From contig OZ024786.1 of NCBI GenBank assembly GCA_964017065.1, positions 12,223,596 through 12,287,595 of the forward strand: a stretch of DNA of 64,000 bases, read 5' to 3'. Both the position numbers and the translations under genes were made by a program. Within the stretch, counting starts at the first letter, position 1. Each line of letters starts with the position of its first letter. Positions 1 through 10,593 of this stretch are shown here, piece after piece. Origin of the DNA: Haliclona indistincta (Eukaryota; Porifera; Demospongiae; Haplosclerida; Chalinidae). The notes under the pieces are model-generated. The model saw only the letters and a program-made list of their open reading frames with translations. It was not told where the DNA came from and did not search any database.

Positions 1-640
1 TCCATTCCATGCTTCTGCTTGAAGTCCGTTACTAGGTTACGCCTACTCGCGCACGCCCGTGTATGTAATAATTCTAATACAAGCGCACCTTAGTACAAAC
101 GGCTTGGAACGCGAGTACTGCTTCCACTAGCAGTGTTCACTGCAGACAACGAGCAAATCTTCACTGATTTCCCTGTCAGGCTTGGTAAGAAAGCTAGCTT
201 AAGCTAAGCTAATGTTGCATAGTCCGTGTTTCATGTAGTGCAGAGCCGAATGCAAGTGTAGTCACTCCGCGCATGCAGTACTGTTCTCTTTACAGTAACA
301 CTGTATTAAGATAAGTGCCAACTAAGTCATTAATAAATAAAAAGAAAAGAAACAAGTAATAAAAACATTTTAACCAAAAATGAAAGAGATTTAGGGTTGG
401 TACATTTATCGAAAAAGTATGGAAACAAGATTTTGAGGATTGTAACAATAGCATTATAATGCTACCTCCCTAAATTAACTGCTTTCGATAGTTGTGGTTA
501 ATTTAATAGGGAGGTAGCATTATAATGCTATTGTTACAACCCTCAAAATCTTGTTTCCATACTTTTTCGATAAATGTACCAACCCTAAATCTCTTTCATT
601 TTTGGTTAAAATGTTTTTATTACTTGTAAAAACTACTTTT
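1..640. mobile_element. Non-autonomous element, family A (copy A1, cut by window edge)
   Basis: Bases 3-640 match 59703-60390 almost continuously, including the stretches around 'ggttacgcctactcgcgcac' and 'gtcaggcttggtaagaaagc'. The element carries no open reading frame of note and ends in a long palindrome (352-628). The full copy at 59.1-60.4 kb shows that about 600 bp of this element lie left of the window. The type is inferred from the repetition and the palindrome; I do not recognise a named superfamily. Confidence 0.7.
352..628. repeat. Long palindrome at the end of element A1
   Basis: Left arm 352-479 is repeated as reverse complement at 496-628, with about 16 bases of loop. Each arm contains the motif 'tttagggttggtac' and 'aagtatggaaacaagatttt'. 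As RNA it would fold into a stem of about 125 bp. The arms differ by only a few small indels. Confidence 0.9.
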
Positions 641-1110
641 ACATCTCAGGTAAGGAATGGAACTCTCTGAGAAACAGCTGACCACTGATATAACACGAAG
701 CTTTGATCGAACGGAAGACAGCCGCGCTCACGAACATCACAGGCAGAGGCGACGACGACCTTGTAAACCGAGCCTAAAAAAAGAGACCAAAATGCTGTCT
801 TGGCTCTTCATCCAATCCATACTCAATTGCTCTGTCGTCAGTACTGAGCTTATCAAGCACTAAAAATGGTATATTAATTTTGCTAGCGACAGAATGTGAG
901 ATTTGTATGTACATCACTCAATACTTCATGATAATTCGTGTTCACGATATTATAATTCAAGTGATACTCAATTATTGTGAACGATATTGTCACAAAATAT
1001 TATGATAAAATGATATTATCAATATATCACCCAACCTTATAGGCAAAGGCATAATAGTTCCGTGTGTATATGCAACCACATCATATTCAATACTGGTAGT
1101 GTATCACTGA
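641..1110. other. AT-rich stretch without a recognisable gene
   Basis: It lies between element A1 and the last visible Sar1 exon. I looked for the final Sar1 exon (expected to encode the FxWxxxYI end) on the minus strand and did not find it. A 68-codon open frame at 657-863 (+) has no recognisable domain. Confidence 0.5.
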
Positions 1111-1111
1111 C

Positions 1112-1912
<801 letters not shown>

Positions 1913-1914
1913 CT

Positions 1915-1916
<2 letters not shown>

Positions 1917-1971
<55 letters not shown>

Positions 1972-2104
1972 TGAGGGAGGGAGAGAGAGAGAGAAAGAAA
2001 GAGAGAGAGAGGAGGTAGGGAGGGAGAGAGAGAGGTAGGGAGGGAGAGAAGAGAGAGGTAGGGAGGGAGAGAGAGGGAGGGAGGAAGAGGGAGAGAGAGA
2101 GAAA
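1917..2104. repeat. (GA)n microsatellite with GGGA variants
   Basis: This second GA-rich tract lies directly upstream (minus sense) of Sar1 exon 1781-1912, in the position of a polypyrimidine tract. Minus-strand CT repeats run into the splice acceptor. Confidence 0.97.
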
Positions 2105-2386
2105 TGAGACACTATGTCTATAATCATAGCAGTGGTGTACATGTGCTTTGTGAATTAAAAGTGATGTTTGAAGAAGGATAGAATGACAGAATGTTTCCAA
2201 CACATCGTGAATATTGAATATTAATTTTGTATCTATGACAAAGTCTCTTGTGAAATATTGTGCTCACATCACACAATCACTAATGCAAGGAAGGTGACAG
2301 AGCTAGTCAGTGTAATACAAAAATAAGATGTCATGATCAATAATTTTGACTGACACCTGTCACAGGAGTTCAGACATTTGAAACAT

Positions 2387-2586
2387 NNNNNNNNNNNNNN
2401 NNNNNNNNNNNNNNNNNNNNNNNNNNNNNNNNNNNNNNNNNNNNNNNNNNNNNNNNNNNNNNNNNNNNNNNNNNNNNNNNNNNNNNNNNNNNNNNNNNNN
2501 NNNNNNNNNNNNNNNNNNNNNNNNNNNNNNNNNNNNNNNNNNNNNNNNNNNNNNNNNNNNNNNNNNNNNNNNNNNNNNNNNNNNNN
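2387..2586. other. Assembly gap (200 N)
   Basis: Exactly 200 unresolved bases, a conventional placeholder, so the true size may differ. It truncates the 3' end of the transposase reading frame on the minus strand. Confidence 0.99.
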
Positions 2587-3917
2587 CATCAAAATGATTG
2601 CTATCCAGTAGCTTTAAGAAGTCCTCAGTACACTGACCGTTAAAATTGTCAAAGATCACCAAAGCAGGATGGTCAGGTTGAAGTTGAAGTTCTGCCCTTT
2701 TCTTAGTGGTATAAGGAATCAGAACATTGTGTGCATAGCTGTTCATTGTTTTTTCATTGGACCAGTGATTGATTGTATACCGTATAGCCGGTTTTTTTCG
2801 CTGGCCAAATATTTCGTTAGCCAAATTTTGGCTGGGTCTAATTTTCGTCACAGAGCCACGTCACAAAACATTTTAAATAGGCAAAAAGAATTTTTCGAAA
2901 TCTAATTTTCGACCCGCACCAGCCGTTCGAAATTAAATCTACATGAAAATAACCGGCTATACGGTACGTCAAATCCCAGTCAGAAGGAAATTTCACACCA
3001 ACAGGGAGACAACGTGAAGTCTTTCCCTTGTATACCAGCTGAGGAGGGAGGAAATCGCCAGCTAGAGATGCTCCGAAAACAGCAGTCAGTTGTCTCTTGT
3101 CGTCTGAACCCACAATTTCAATTCTTTTGCTTCCTTCTTTCTCCATCGTCCAAGATGATACTGGAACATAATGGATACCTGTTTGGTCCCAATTTATCAC
3201 TAATTCATCGGGTATCTCATCCATTTCGATGACACTCTTAATATCACGGAGATATTGTTCCTTTAACAGCTCAAAATCTTCCACCTCTACTTTTGCCTTC
3301 GTAGTCCCTCGTCTTTTCACAAACTCCATCCGATGCAAAAAGTTCTTGGCCCAGTACTTATTGATCTCGACATGACCTCCAGTACCAGCTAGGTAACGAT
3401 CACCCTCACTGGCTACAACACCGCTTGCAACACCGACAACCACAGATGTATTGACTACAGCTCCTCTAGAACGCATGGCAATGACATATGATTTCACCTT
3501 CTGGTCCAATACTTCTCCCAAAAGCAAAGGACGTCCCCTCTTTTTTGCAGGAAGTTCAAGCACGGCAGTATCATTCTCGGACTTTCTTTTCTTGCTTAGC
3601 TCGAACAAATAATCATTCTTCAGTCTACGAACAGTAGTTTCCTTCAAGTCACATCCTTCGTATTTCCCAGAAAAACGGCGGATTGTAGCTGTAACCCCGT
3701 TCTCAGCTGCTCGTTTCCCGATAAGAGCCCTTTGTGATGGTGTCAGCTTTAGGTAAGGACCACGTTCGCCACGACTAGTCTTTTCCAGATCAGGTTTGAT
3801 CTTCTCATTTACAGCGCGTATGGTCTGTGGCTGTAGTTCCTTGCTCAGAGGACCGTGTGGGTCAGGCAGATCACTCGCAGCTGACTTCTTGAAGTAACGT
3901 AAAATTCCCACGGACAT
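2587..3917 (-). pseudogene. Tigger/pogo-type DDE transposase, split by a MITE and the gap
   Basis: Cut-and-paste transposase of the Tc1/mariner-pogo group. The N-terminal part (from the Met at 3917) is basic with helix-turn-helix-like segments. The catalytic region includes LVINWDQTG (first Asp) and, after the interruption, ALVIFDNFNGQ (second Asp). The third acidic residue would lie in or past the gap. The frame is open from 3968 to about 2966, is then broken by the 185-bp MITE at 2780-2964, and resumes in the same phase down to 2587. Removing the insert plus one TA restores a continuous frame, so the transposase was intact when the MITE landed. An upstream in-frame start at 3968 is possible, but I prefer 3917. 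The element's outer end appears at 4072 (next entry). Confidence 0.85.
2780..2964. mobile_element. 185-bp TA-flanked MITE inserted in the transposase
   Basis: Terminal inverted repeats CCGTATAGCCGG and CCGGCTATACGG, with TA target duplications at 2778-2779 and 2965-2966. No coding capacity. A 184-bp relative with CCGTAGAGCTGG ends sits at 58327-58510. The similar CCGTA start of the host transposon suggests it is mobilised by a related transposase (inference). Confidence 0.9.
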
Positions 3918-4189
3918 CTTGACACTGTTCGCTAACGACGCTAAGCACGTGTAGCATATACCACCCACGCATAATTATTATTATCGAGATTGGCGATTAA
4001 AAATTTGGCGATTACAGTCCAATTCGCCAAATTCGCCAAAATTTTAATCCACCAAAATTTCTAGCTGTACGGTATTTCCTTCAAAAAATCTGTGGCTCTA
4101 ATATCTAACTTATAGGGTACTATTTAAGATTAGCATAAATTATTTGCTATTTTTGGTATCCTTGCTACATGCAAAATTATTATAAAAAA

Positions 4190-4252
4190 GAATACTGGGC
4201 ACCGTTAGGCGAATACTGGGCACTGTTAGGCAAATACTGGGCGCCTTTAGGT
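4190..4252. repeat. 21-bp minisatellite, three units
   Basis: Unit resembles aatactgggcaccgttaggcg, repeated three times with small changes. Confidence 0.85.
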
Positions 4253-4338
4253 GAAGGTTATAGGGTCTTGGGTTTAGGGTTTAGTAGTAGTTATGGCCGG
4301 GCGGGGTTTCCTGTTTCGTTTCTTGTTTTACCTACACC

Positions 4339-4515
4339 CGGAGAAAAACAGTGTACTCCACACTCCTTTCTTCCTTCATCAAGATGGAGAAAAACAGTGT
4401 ACCCACACACTCTTTTCTTCCTTCATTAAGATGGAGAAAAACAGTGTACCCCACACTCTTTTCTTCCGTAGTAACAAGAAGGAGAACAACAGTGTACGCC
4501 CCACACTCTTTTATC
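4339..4515. repeat. About 45-bp minisatellite, four units
   Basis: Each unit contains 'ggagaaaaacagtgta' followed by 'ccacact' and a pyrimidine-rich tail. The open frames over this stretch on both strands follow the repeat and are not supported as genes. Confidence 0.85.
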
Positions 4516-4597
4516 CCTTCATAGATGGTAGCGTCATAGTAACAGTGTAGTTTTATCCTATCCCCTCTAATAGCCACCCATGCAGCCTGCCCGAGAG

Positions 4598-4634
4598 CTT
4601 GGGTATGAGGCTACGTAGACGTAGCCTCATACCC
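4598..4634. repeat. Perfect short palindrome
   Basis: Arms tgggtatgaggctacgt and acgtagcctcataccca are separated by two or three bases. Related sequences (cctgggtacgaggctacg) recur as palindromes in the last Sec24 intron at 6865-6908 and 10154-10199, so this is a small dispersed foldback family. Confidence 0.85.
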
Positions 4635-4741
4635 AGGCTGTGAGTGACATGCCTATACAACATAAACAGATTACCGTGTTTCCTCTAATAAAAGCCCGGG
4701 ACCTTTGTGTAATGTATATGTAATTTCTTTTTTCTTCACAG

Positions 4742-7138
4742 CTACGGTGTCTAAGTTCTCAGCTGGGCAGGTGTTCTACCATCCTGACTTCAGCCATGAA
4801 TGGACGAGAATAAAGTTTGAAAAAGACTTCAGGTGAGTGTGATCACATGATGACCTTCGACCAAGGCGCACCAGGTTCAGATCAAAGTTTCATTTTCTTT
4901 TCTTTCTCTCAGGCGGTATCTCACTCGTAATATTGGGTTTGAAGCTGTGATGAGAATCAGATGTACTGAAGGTACACACACTCTCCTTCATCCCTTTCTA
5001 CTTATCTTCCTTGTACACCTCTTGTTCTCTCTCCCTCCCTCTCTCTCTCCCTCCCTCCCTCCCTCTCTCCTTCCATCTCTTCATCCTCCTCTCCATTCTC
5101 TCCCAACATCTCTTCTTCCCACCTCCCTCCTTCCCTCTCTCAGGTCTCAGTATGCACACGTTTCATGGTAATTTCTTTGTTCGATCCACTGATCTACTCA
5201 CTCTACCTAACGTCAATCCTGATCATGGGTTCTGTATGAATATATCGATCGATGAGAATTTGAAAGACTACAACAATGTGTGTTTCCAAGCTGCTCTACT
5301 TTATACATCATATAGAGGTTAGTTACTGCATGGTCTACAGTAGTTAGTTGAGCTGTGTCTCATTGAATTCAACTGCCCCATAGCCTTGTACTGGGGACCA
5401 CTAGCTGTGTCTCAGTGTCGTCACTGACCACTAGTGGGACTGTCTCCTACAGTGAGTACGTAGTCTCGTGTGCCACCCACTGCATGCAAAGGGAAGGGTC
5501 TGGTTAAATTTAAGTCCGAAATCTGGCCAGAGTGATTTGAACTGAAGTGGGAGGAGCCTTCTATCAAGTGTTTATATATGCCTTTTTAAATTGTGGTTGT
5601 GTTGTTGTTAGGTGAGAGGCGCATCAGAGTCCACACACTGTGTGTTGCTGTCAGCTCTCAACCAGCTCATGTGTATGCTGGACTGAACGTACAAGCCATC
5701 ACAGTAGTACTAGCAATGATGGGTAAGCACTAGAACATCATACATGCATGTTTCAGCCAAGCTCTGTGAAATGTGATCAGAATTACTCATTTTATGTTAC
5801 AGCTGCCGACAGATCAGCTAGTTCTAGTGTAGGAGATGCCAGAGAGGTGAGCTACACTGTACATGTAGGATGAACATAATTACTTCCTCTCTTCAGGCAC
5901 TGATGAACACAGTAGTTGACTCCACTAAAGCGTATCGTACCACACTGGCTTCCTCTATGCACTCCTCTCAGTTCTGTCTCCCTCTCTCACTGCGCCTTCT
6001 ACCACTCTTCGTACTTGCTCTACTAAAAAACGTGAGCAATTTTACATTTTTGTCACATTTTTATTTCAAAATTTCTTTTGTGTATGGTTAATTAGAGTCA
6101 CATTGATATATGGTATGTCTCATATCTCTCTACAGCCTGCATTCACACTCAATGCTAAAGTGAGCATGGACGCACGAGCACAGGCCATGAACATCATCAA
6201 GGCCACACCCCACGATCAGTTGATGCTAATAGTGTATCCCAGGCTCTATGCTATACACACACTCACTGATGAGGTTGGCATGACAACACACTGACAATGA
6301 CATTGAGGTGACCATTTTGCACTTTAAATAGAATCTAGAAGAGACATCTGACGGTCATGATGTGGTGACTAGTGTTATAATGCAGCTATCAGCTGAGAAG
6401 CTCACTAATTACGGGGTCTTCCTCCTCGACTATGGGATGGTAAGACATCAAGACAACTCCTCATGTGTGTTACTATATGTTGTTGTCATGGTTACAGGGG
6501 TTGATGTGCTTTGTTGGTAAGGGAGTGTCTCCGGAGATCATGAGAAACTTGTTTGATGTTCCTCATTTTGGAGCAATGCCTGAATACATGGTGAGTGAGA
6601 GAGGATGAAAAATGTGTTCATTATCCTTCTCTAGCTCCAGTTTCCATCACTGGACAGTGATCTCTCTAAACTTGTTCGTACCTTTGTTGCTCAAATCAGG
6701 AACTCTCACAGCAACAATCTTCCCTTGTTGATTATCAGGTGAGTAGAGATTAATGAGAATCTAGCTATCAATTGTACATTTGTACGATGTTGTAAGCATT
6801 GCGCTAAAGTCAGAGGAAGTGAGACGCACAAGTGTTTTTTGGCCTCGAATATTTTAGGAATATTAGGCCTCGTACCCAGGCCTAATATTCTAGACCTGGG
6901 TACGAGGCTACGTTTTGCACTCATGTTTAATGATACAGTGCCGTGCTCATGGTCTGGCAAATTGCCTATAGTGCCTACTTGTCAATGATAAACATTTGTA
7001 AATTACATATCACTCTCCCACTCCAGAGAGGATGGTCCTCATCGTTTACCATTCATTAACTACCTGATTGAAGACCGGACTGAAGACGGCACATCATATT
7101 ACGAATATCTGCAGCACATTAGCCGACAAATTAAGTAG
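4742..7138 (+). CDS. SEC24: Sec24 COPII coat protein, C-terminal half, 11 exons
   Basis: Sec24 binds cargo in the inner COPII coat. Exons: 4742-4832, 4913-4971, 5144-5317, 5612-5722, 5803-5846, 5897-6031, 6136-6273, 6332-6439, 6498-6590, 6635-6738 and 7027-7138 (stop TAG). All splice phases agree, giving about 388 residues. Diagnostic stretches are YLTRNIGFEAVMRIRCT, HTFHGNFFVRSTDLL and GERRIRVHTLC (end of trunk and beta-sandwich), the helical domain, LTNYGVFLLDYG...FVGKGV (gelsolin-like domain) and the C-terminal FINYLIEDRTEDGTSYYEYL. The first visible exon starts in phase 1, so upstream exons for the zinc finger and most of the trunk (over half the protein) are missing. The space upstream is filled by the transposon and gap. 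It ends 168 bp from the convergent NLR fragment. This copy has no frameshift; whether it is expressed cannot be seen. Confidence 0.93.
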
Positions 7139-7305
7139 ACCAATCTATAGTGGGTGTGGCTAGTTATCAAGTGTGGTAATGACAACTGGAATATGTCAGC
7201 TGTAGAAATTTTTACTAACTTTATCATATTTACTGTCTCTAAAAAATAATTGTACGTTTCTGTTGTGGTAAAGAAAACGGTTTATACAAAATTCTAATTG
7301 TTAAT

Positions 7306-8125
7306 TTAGAATATTGTGTGAATTTTAGGTAGTCCTTTCTGTCTCCTTATTGTGTTGACTGTTGCTGCTGTTGTCTTCAGTGCTTGACGTGACTGATCTA
7401 GTTGATGTGAGTGATGTTCTTCGAAGTATGAACGTGTTCCGTAATAAAGAATGAGATGAAGATCCTCAAGATGACTGTCCACTAGAGATTGTACGAGCTC
7501 CTTTCCTCCCACCTCCACACACTGTAGCCACTCCTTTGCTCTCTCCTCAGTCGCTGGTGCTTCACCTGAGGCAGGCATGATCAATTCTAGCTGTAGTTTT
7601 CTCAGTGTGCTCTTACTGACACACTCTCCAATATTCTTTAGTGTGCTGTCTGGATGTGTGGATGACCAGTACAGGTTCAAGTACTCCATTGAGTAGTTTG
7701 CAGCAAGAGCTGCTGCTAGTGACAATGCTCCCTCATCTGTTGCAGTCTCTCCACCGATCGCTAGTTTCTTTAAAGTATTCTTTGTCCTAAGAGCAGTTGC
7801 AATATGAGCTATACCAGTGTCACTAATGTCATTGTATCTGACATCTAGTTCTTGCAGTGTCTTATTGACAGTAAGTACTCTAGCTAGTGACTCTGCACCA
7901 TCATCTGACATGTTGCACCGAGAAATATCAAGTTTTGTCATAGTAGTGTTTGTTTGAAGTGCAGTTGATATAAGAGCTATGCCTTTGTCACCAATCGTGT
8001 TACTACTGATATTCAGCTCTGTCACTCCATGTAAAGCACCTGCTGGACATGCCTCAGCATGCTTGGAGAGCTCTCTCATCATTAGACCTAATGAGTGGTC
8101 ATTGATACCACATAAGGAAAGCCAG
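7306..8125 (-). pseudogene. NLR LRR fragment (cassette copy 1)
   Basis: Ribonuclease-inhibitor-type leucine-rich repeats with the pattern LxxLxxxxNxIxDxGIxxIxxAL are followed by the same C-terminal tail as the two longer NLRs at 10594 and 31603. NACHT and Death regions are absent. Homology to the other NLRs stops at about 8125, inside the first LRR. A further 85 bp of unrelated sequence remain open, and then the second Sec24 copy begins at 8211. It is a 5'-truncated copy left by the duplication. The frame itself is undamaged. Confidence 0.88.
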
Positions 8126-8210
8126 CTTGTGTGTATCAACAGCATAGAAGGATCTTTTCTTTGCCAAGGAAAGGACTTAGAGTTATACATTGTTTGTACA
8201 TTACAATAGT

Positions 8211-10426
8211 CTATCAAGTGTTTATACCTTTTTAAATTGTGGTTGTGTTGTTGTCAGGTGAGAGGCGTATCAGAGTCCACACACTGTGTGTTGCTGTCAG
8301 CTCTCAACCAGCTCATGTGTATGCTGGACTGAACGTACAAGCCATCACAGTAGTACTAGCAATGATGGGTAAACACTAGAACATCATACATGCATGTTTC
8401 AGACAAGCTCTGTGAATGTGATCAGAATTACTCATTTTTTGTTACAGCTGCTGACAGATCAGCTAGTTCTAGTGTAAGAGATGCCAGAGAGGTGAGCTAC
8501 ACTGTACATGTAGGATGAATATAATTACTTCCTCTCTTCAGGCACTGATGAACACAGTAGTTGACTCCACTAAAGCGTATCGTACCACACTGGCTTCCTC
8601 TATGCACTCCTCTCAGTTCTGTCTCCCTCTCTCACTGCGCCTTCTACCCCTCTCCGTGCTTGCTCTACTAAAAAACGTGAGCAATTTGACATATTTTGTC
8701 AATTTTTTTAATTTCAAGATTTCTTTTGTGTATGCTTAATTAGAGTAACATTGATATATGGTATCTCCTATCTCTCTACAGCCTGCATTCACACTTAATG
8801 CTAAAGTGAGCATGGACGCACGAGCACAGGCCATGAACATCATCAAGGCCACACCCCACGATCAGTTGATGCTACTCCCGCCATGCAACTAAGCATGCAC
8901 ACACCCAACATGCACCCAGCACATGCACTTCACTCATAGTGTGTCAGGGCTGCTGTGCACGCCACTGTAAACGCATATAATCTTCACAACACTTTACAAC
9001 CAACCACACAATCACAACGACACCGATGAGCTGGGGCCACCTAAACGCACAAATTAAATTTATGATTAGCGCGGCCCAACGCTAATCAAGGGAAAAACCC
9101 AGAGAGACCTAAAGCTTTTTGAGAAAAAACTCTGGGAAAACCCATTACTAACGTCAGCTCGAGAAATGAACTACTCTATAAGTTCAAGATTCTCTCCGTT
9201 GCTTCTCTGGAACCATTCTGTATAGATATAAATAACATTTTGGAACAGCAAACACCAGCACTATTACACTACGGTACTACTACAGAAACATCTGTTCTCC
9301 TGTCTCTGAATCCTGGAACAATCTGATAATAGCTGAGGTAATAACTTCAGAAGGGGCGGGAGGGTGGGAATTAACTGAGTGGCGAAATGCACAACCCTAG
9401 AATGACTACATTAACTAACCCACACCTTAAATACCCTACCACACAATGACATCATGCTACGTCATGCATTGTCGGGAGCATATTTTCCGTCTAATTACTT
9501 CGTAAAACGACACAAAATATATATAGTGTATCCCAGGCTCTATGCTATACACACACTCACTGATGAGGTTGGCATGACAACACACTGACAATGACATTGA
9601 GGTGACCATTTTGCTTTCCTCACAGAATCTAGAAGAGACATCTGATGGTCATGATGTGGTGACTAGTGTTATAATGCAGCTATCAGCACTAATTACGGGG
9701 TCTTCTTCCTCGACTATGGGATGGTAAGACATCAAGACAACTCCTCATGTGTGTTACTATATGTTGTTGTCATGGTTACAGGGGTTGATGTGCTTTGTTG
9801 GTAAGGGAGTGTCTCCGGAGATCATGAGAAACTTGTTTGATGTTCCTCATTTTGGAGCAATGCCTGAATACATGGTGAGTGAGAGAGGATGAAAAATGTG
9901 TTCATTATCCTTCTCTAACTCCAGTTTCCATCAATGGACAGTGATCTCTCTAAACTGGTTCGTACCTTTGTTGCTCGATCAAATCAGGAACTCTCACAGC
10001 AACAATCTTCCCTTGTTGATTATCAGGTGAGTAGAGATTAATGAGAATCTAGCTATCAATTTTACATTTGTACAATGTTGTAAGCATTGCGCTAAAGTCA
10101 GAGGAATTGAGACGCGCAAGTGTTTATAAACCTTGAATATTTTAGGACTATTAGGCCTCGTACCCAGGCATAATATTCTAGACCTGGGTACGAGGCTACG
10201 TTTTGCACTCATGTTTAATGATACAGTGCCGTGCTCATGGTCTGGCAAATTGCCTGTAGTGCCTACTTGTCAATGATAAACATTTGTAAATTACATATCA
10301 CTCTCCCACTCCAGAGAGGATGGTCCTCATCGTTTAGCATTCATTAACTACCTGATTGAAGACCGGACTGAAGACGGCACATCATATTACGAATATCTGC
10401 AGCACATTAGTCGACAAATTAAGTAG
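8211..10426 (+). pseudogene. Sec24 3' region, duplicate copy 2 (broken)
   Basis: Homologous to 5561-7138, starting at the shared 'ctatcaagtgttta' inside an intron. The first exon begins at 8258 and the stop is at 10424-10426. It is disabled three times: a 649-bp insertion inside the exon starting at about 8781 (between 8874 and 9524), a 10-bp deletion at about 9689 relative to copy 1, and a 4-bp insertion (gatc) at about 9979. It lies convergent to the NLR at 10594-14174, as copy 1 does to its LRR fragment. Confidence 0.92.
8875..9523. mobile_element. Copy-specific 649-bp insertion in Sec24 copy 2
   Basis: Absent from copy 1, where the same exon reads straight through. It begins ctcccgccatgc, and ggcgggag occurs at about 9355. 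I see no clear terminal repeat pair at the very ends, no target duplication and no reading frame. Origin unknown. Confidence 0.6.
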
Positions 10427-10593
10427 ATCAATCTATAGTGGGTGTGGCTAGTTATCAAGTGTGGTAATGACAACTGAAGTATGCCAGCTGTCAGTATAAA
10501 TTTTTACTAACTTTATATATTATACTTATTTACTGTCTCTGAAAAATAATTGTACATTTCTGTTGTGGTAAAGAAAACGGTTTATACGAAATT

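Larger units (their letters stand above)
2587..4072 (-). mobile_element. Tigger/pogo-like DNA transposon (partial)
   Basis: It contains the transposase above. A putative terminal repeat at the right end reads, on the minus strand, CCGTACAGCTAGAAATTTT from 4072 inward, preceded by TA (4073-4074), as expected for Tc1/mariner/pogo insertions. The left end is lost in or beyond the gap. Confidence 0.65.
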
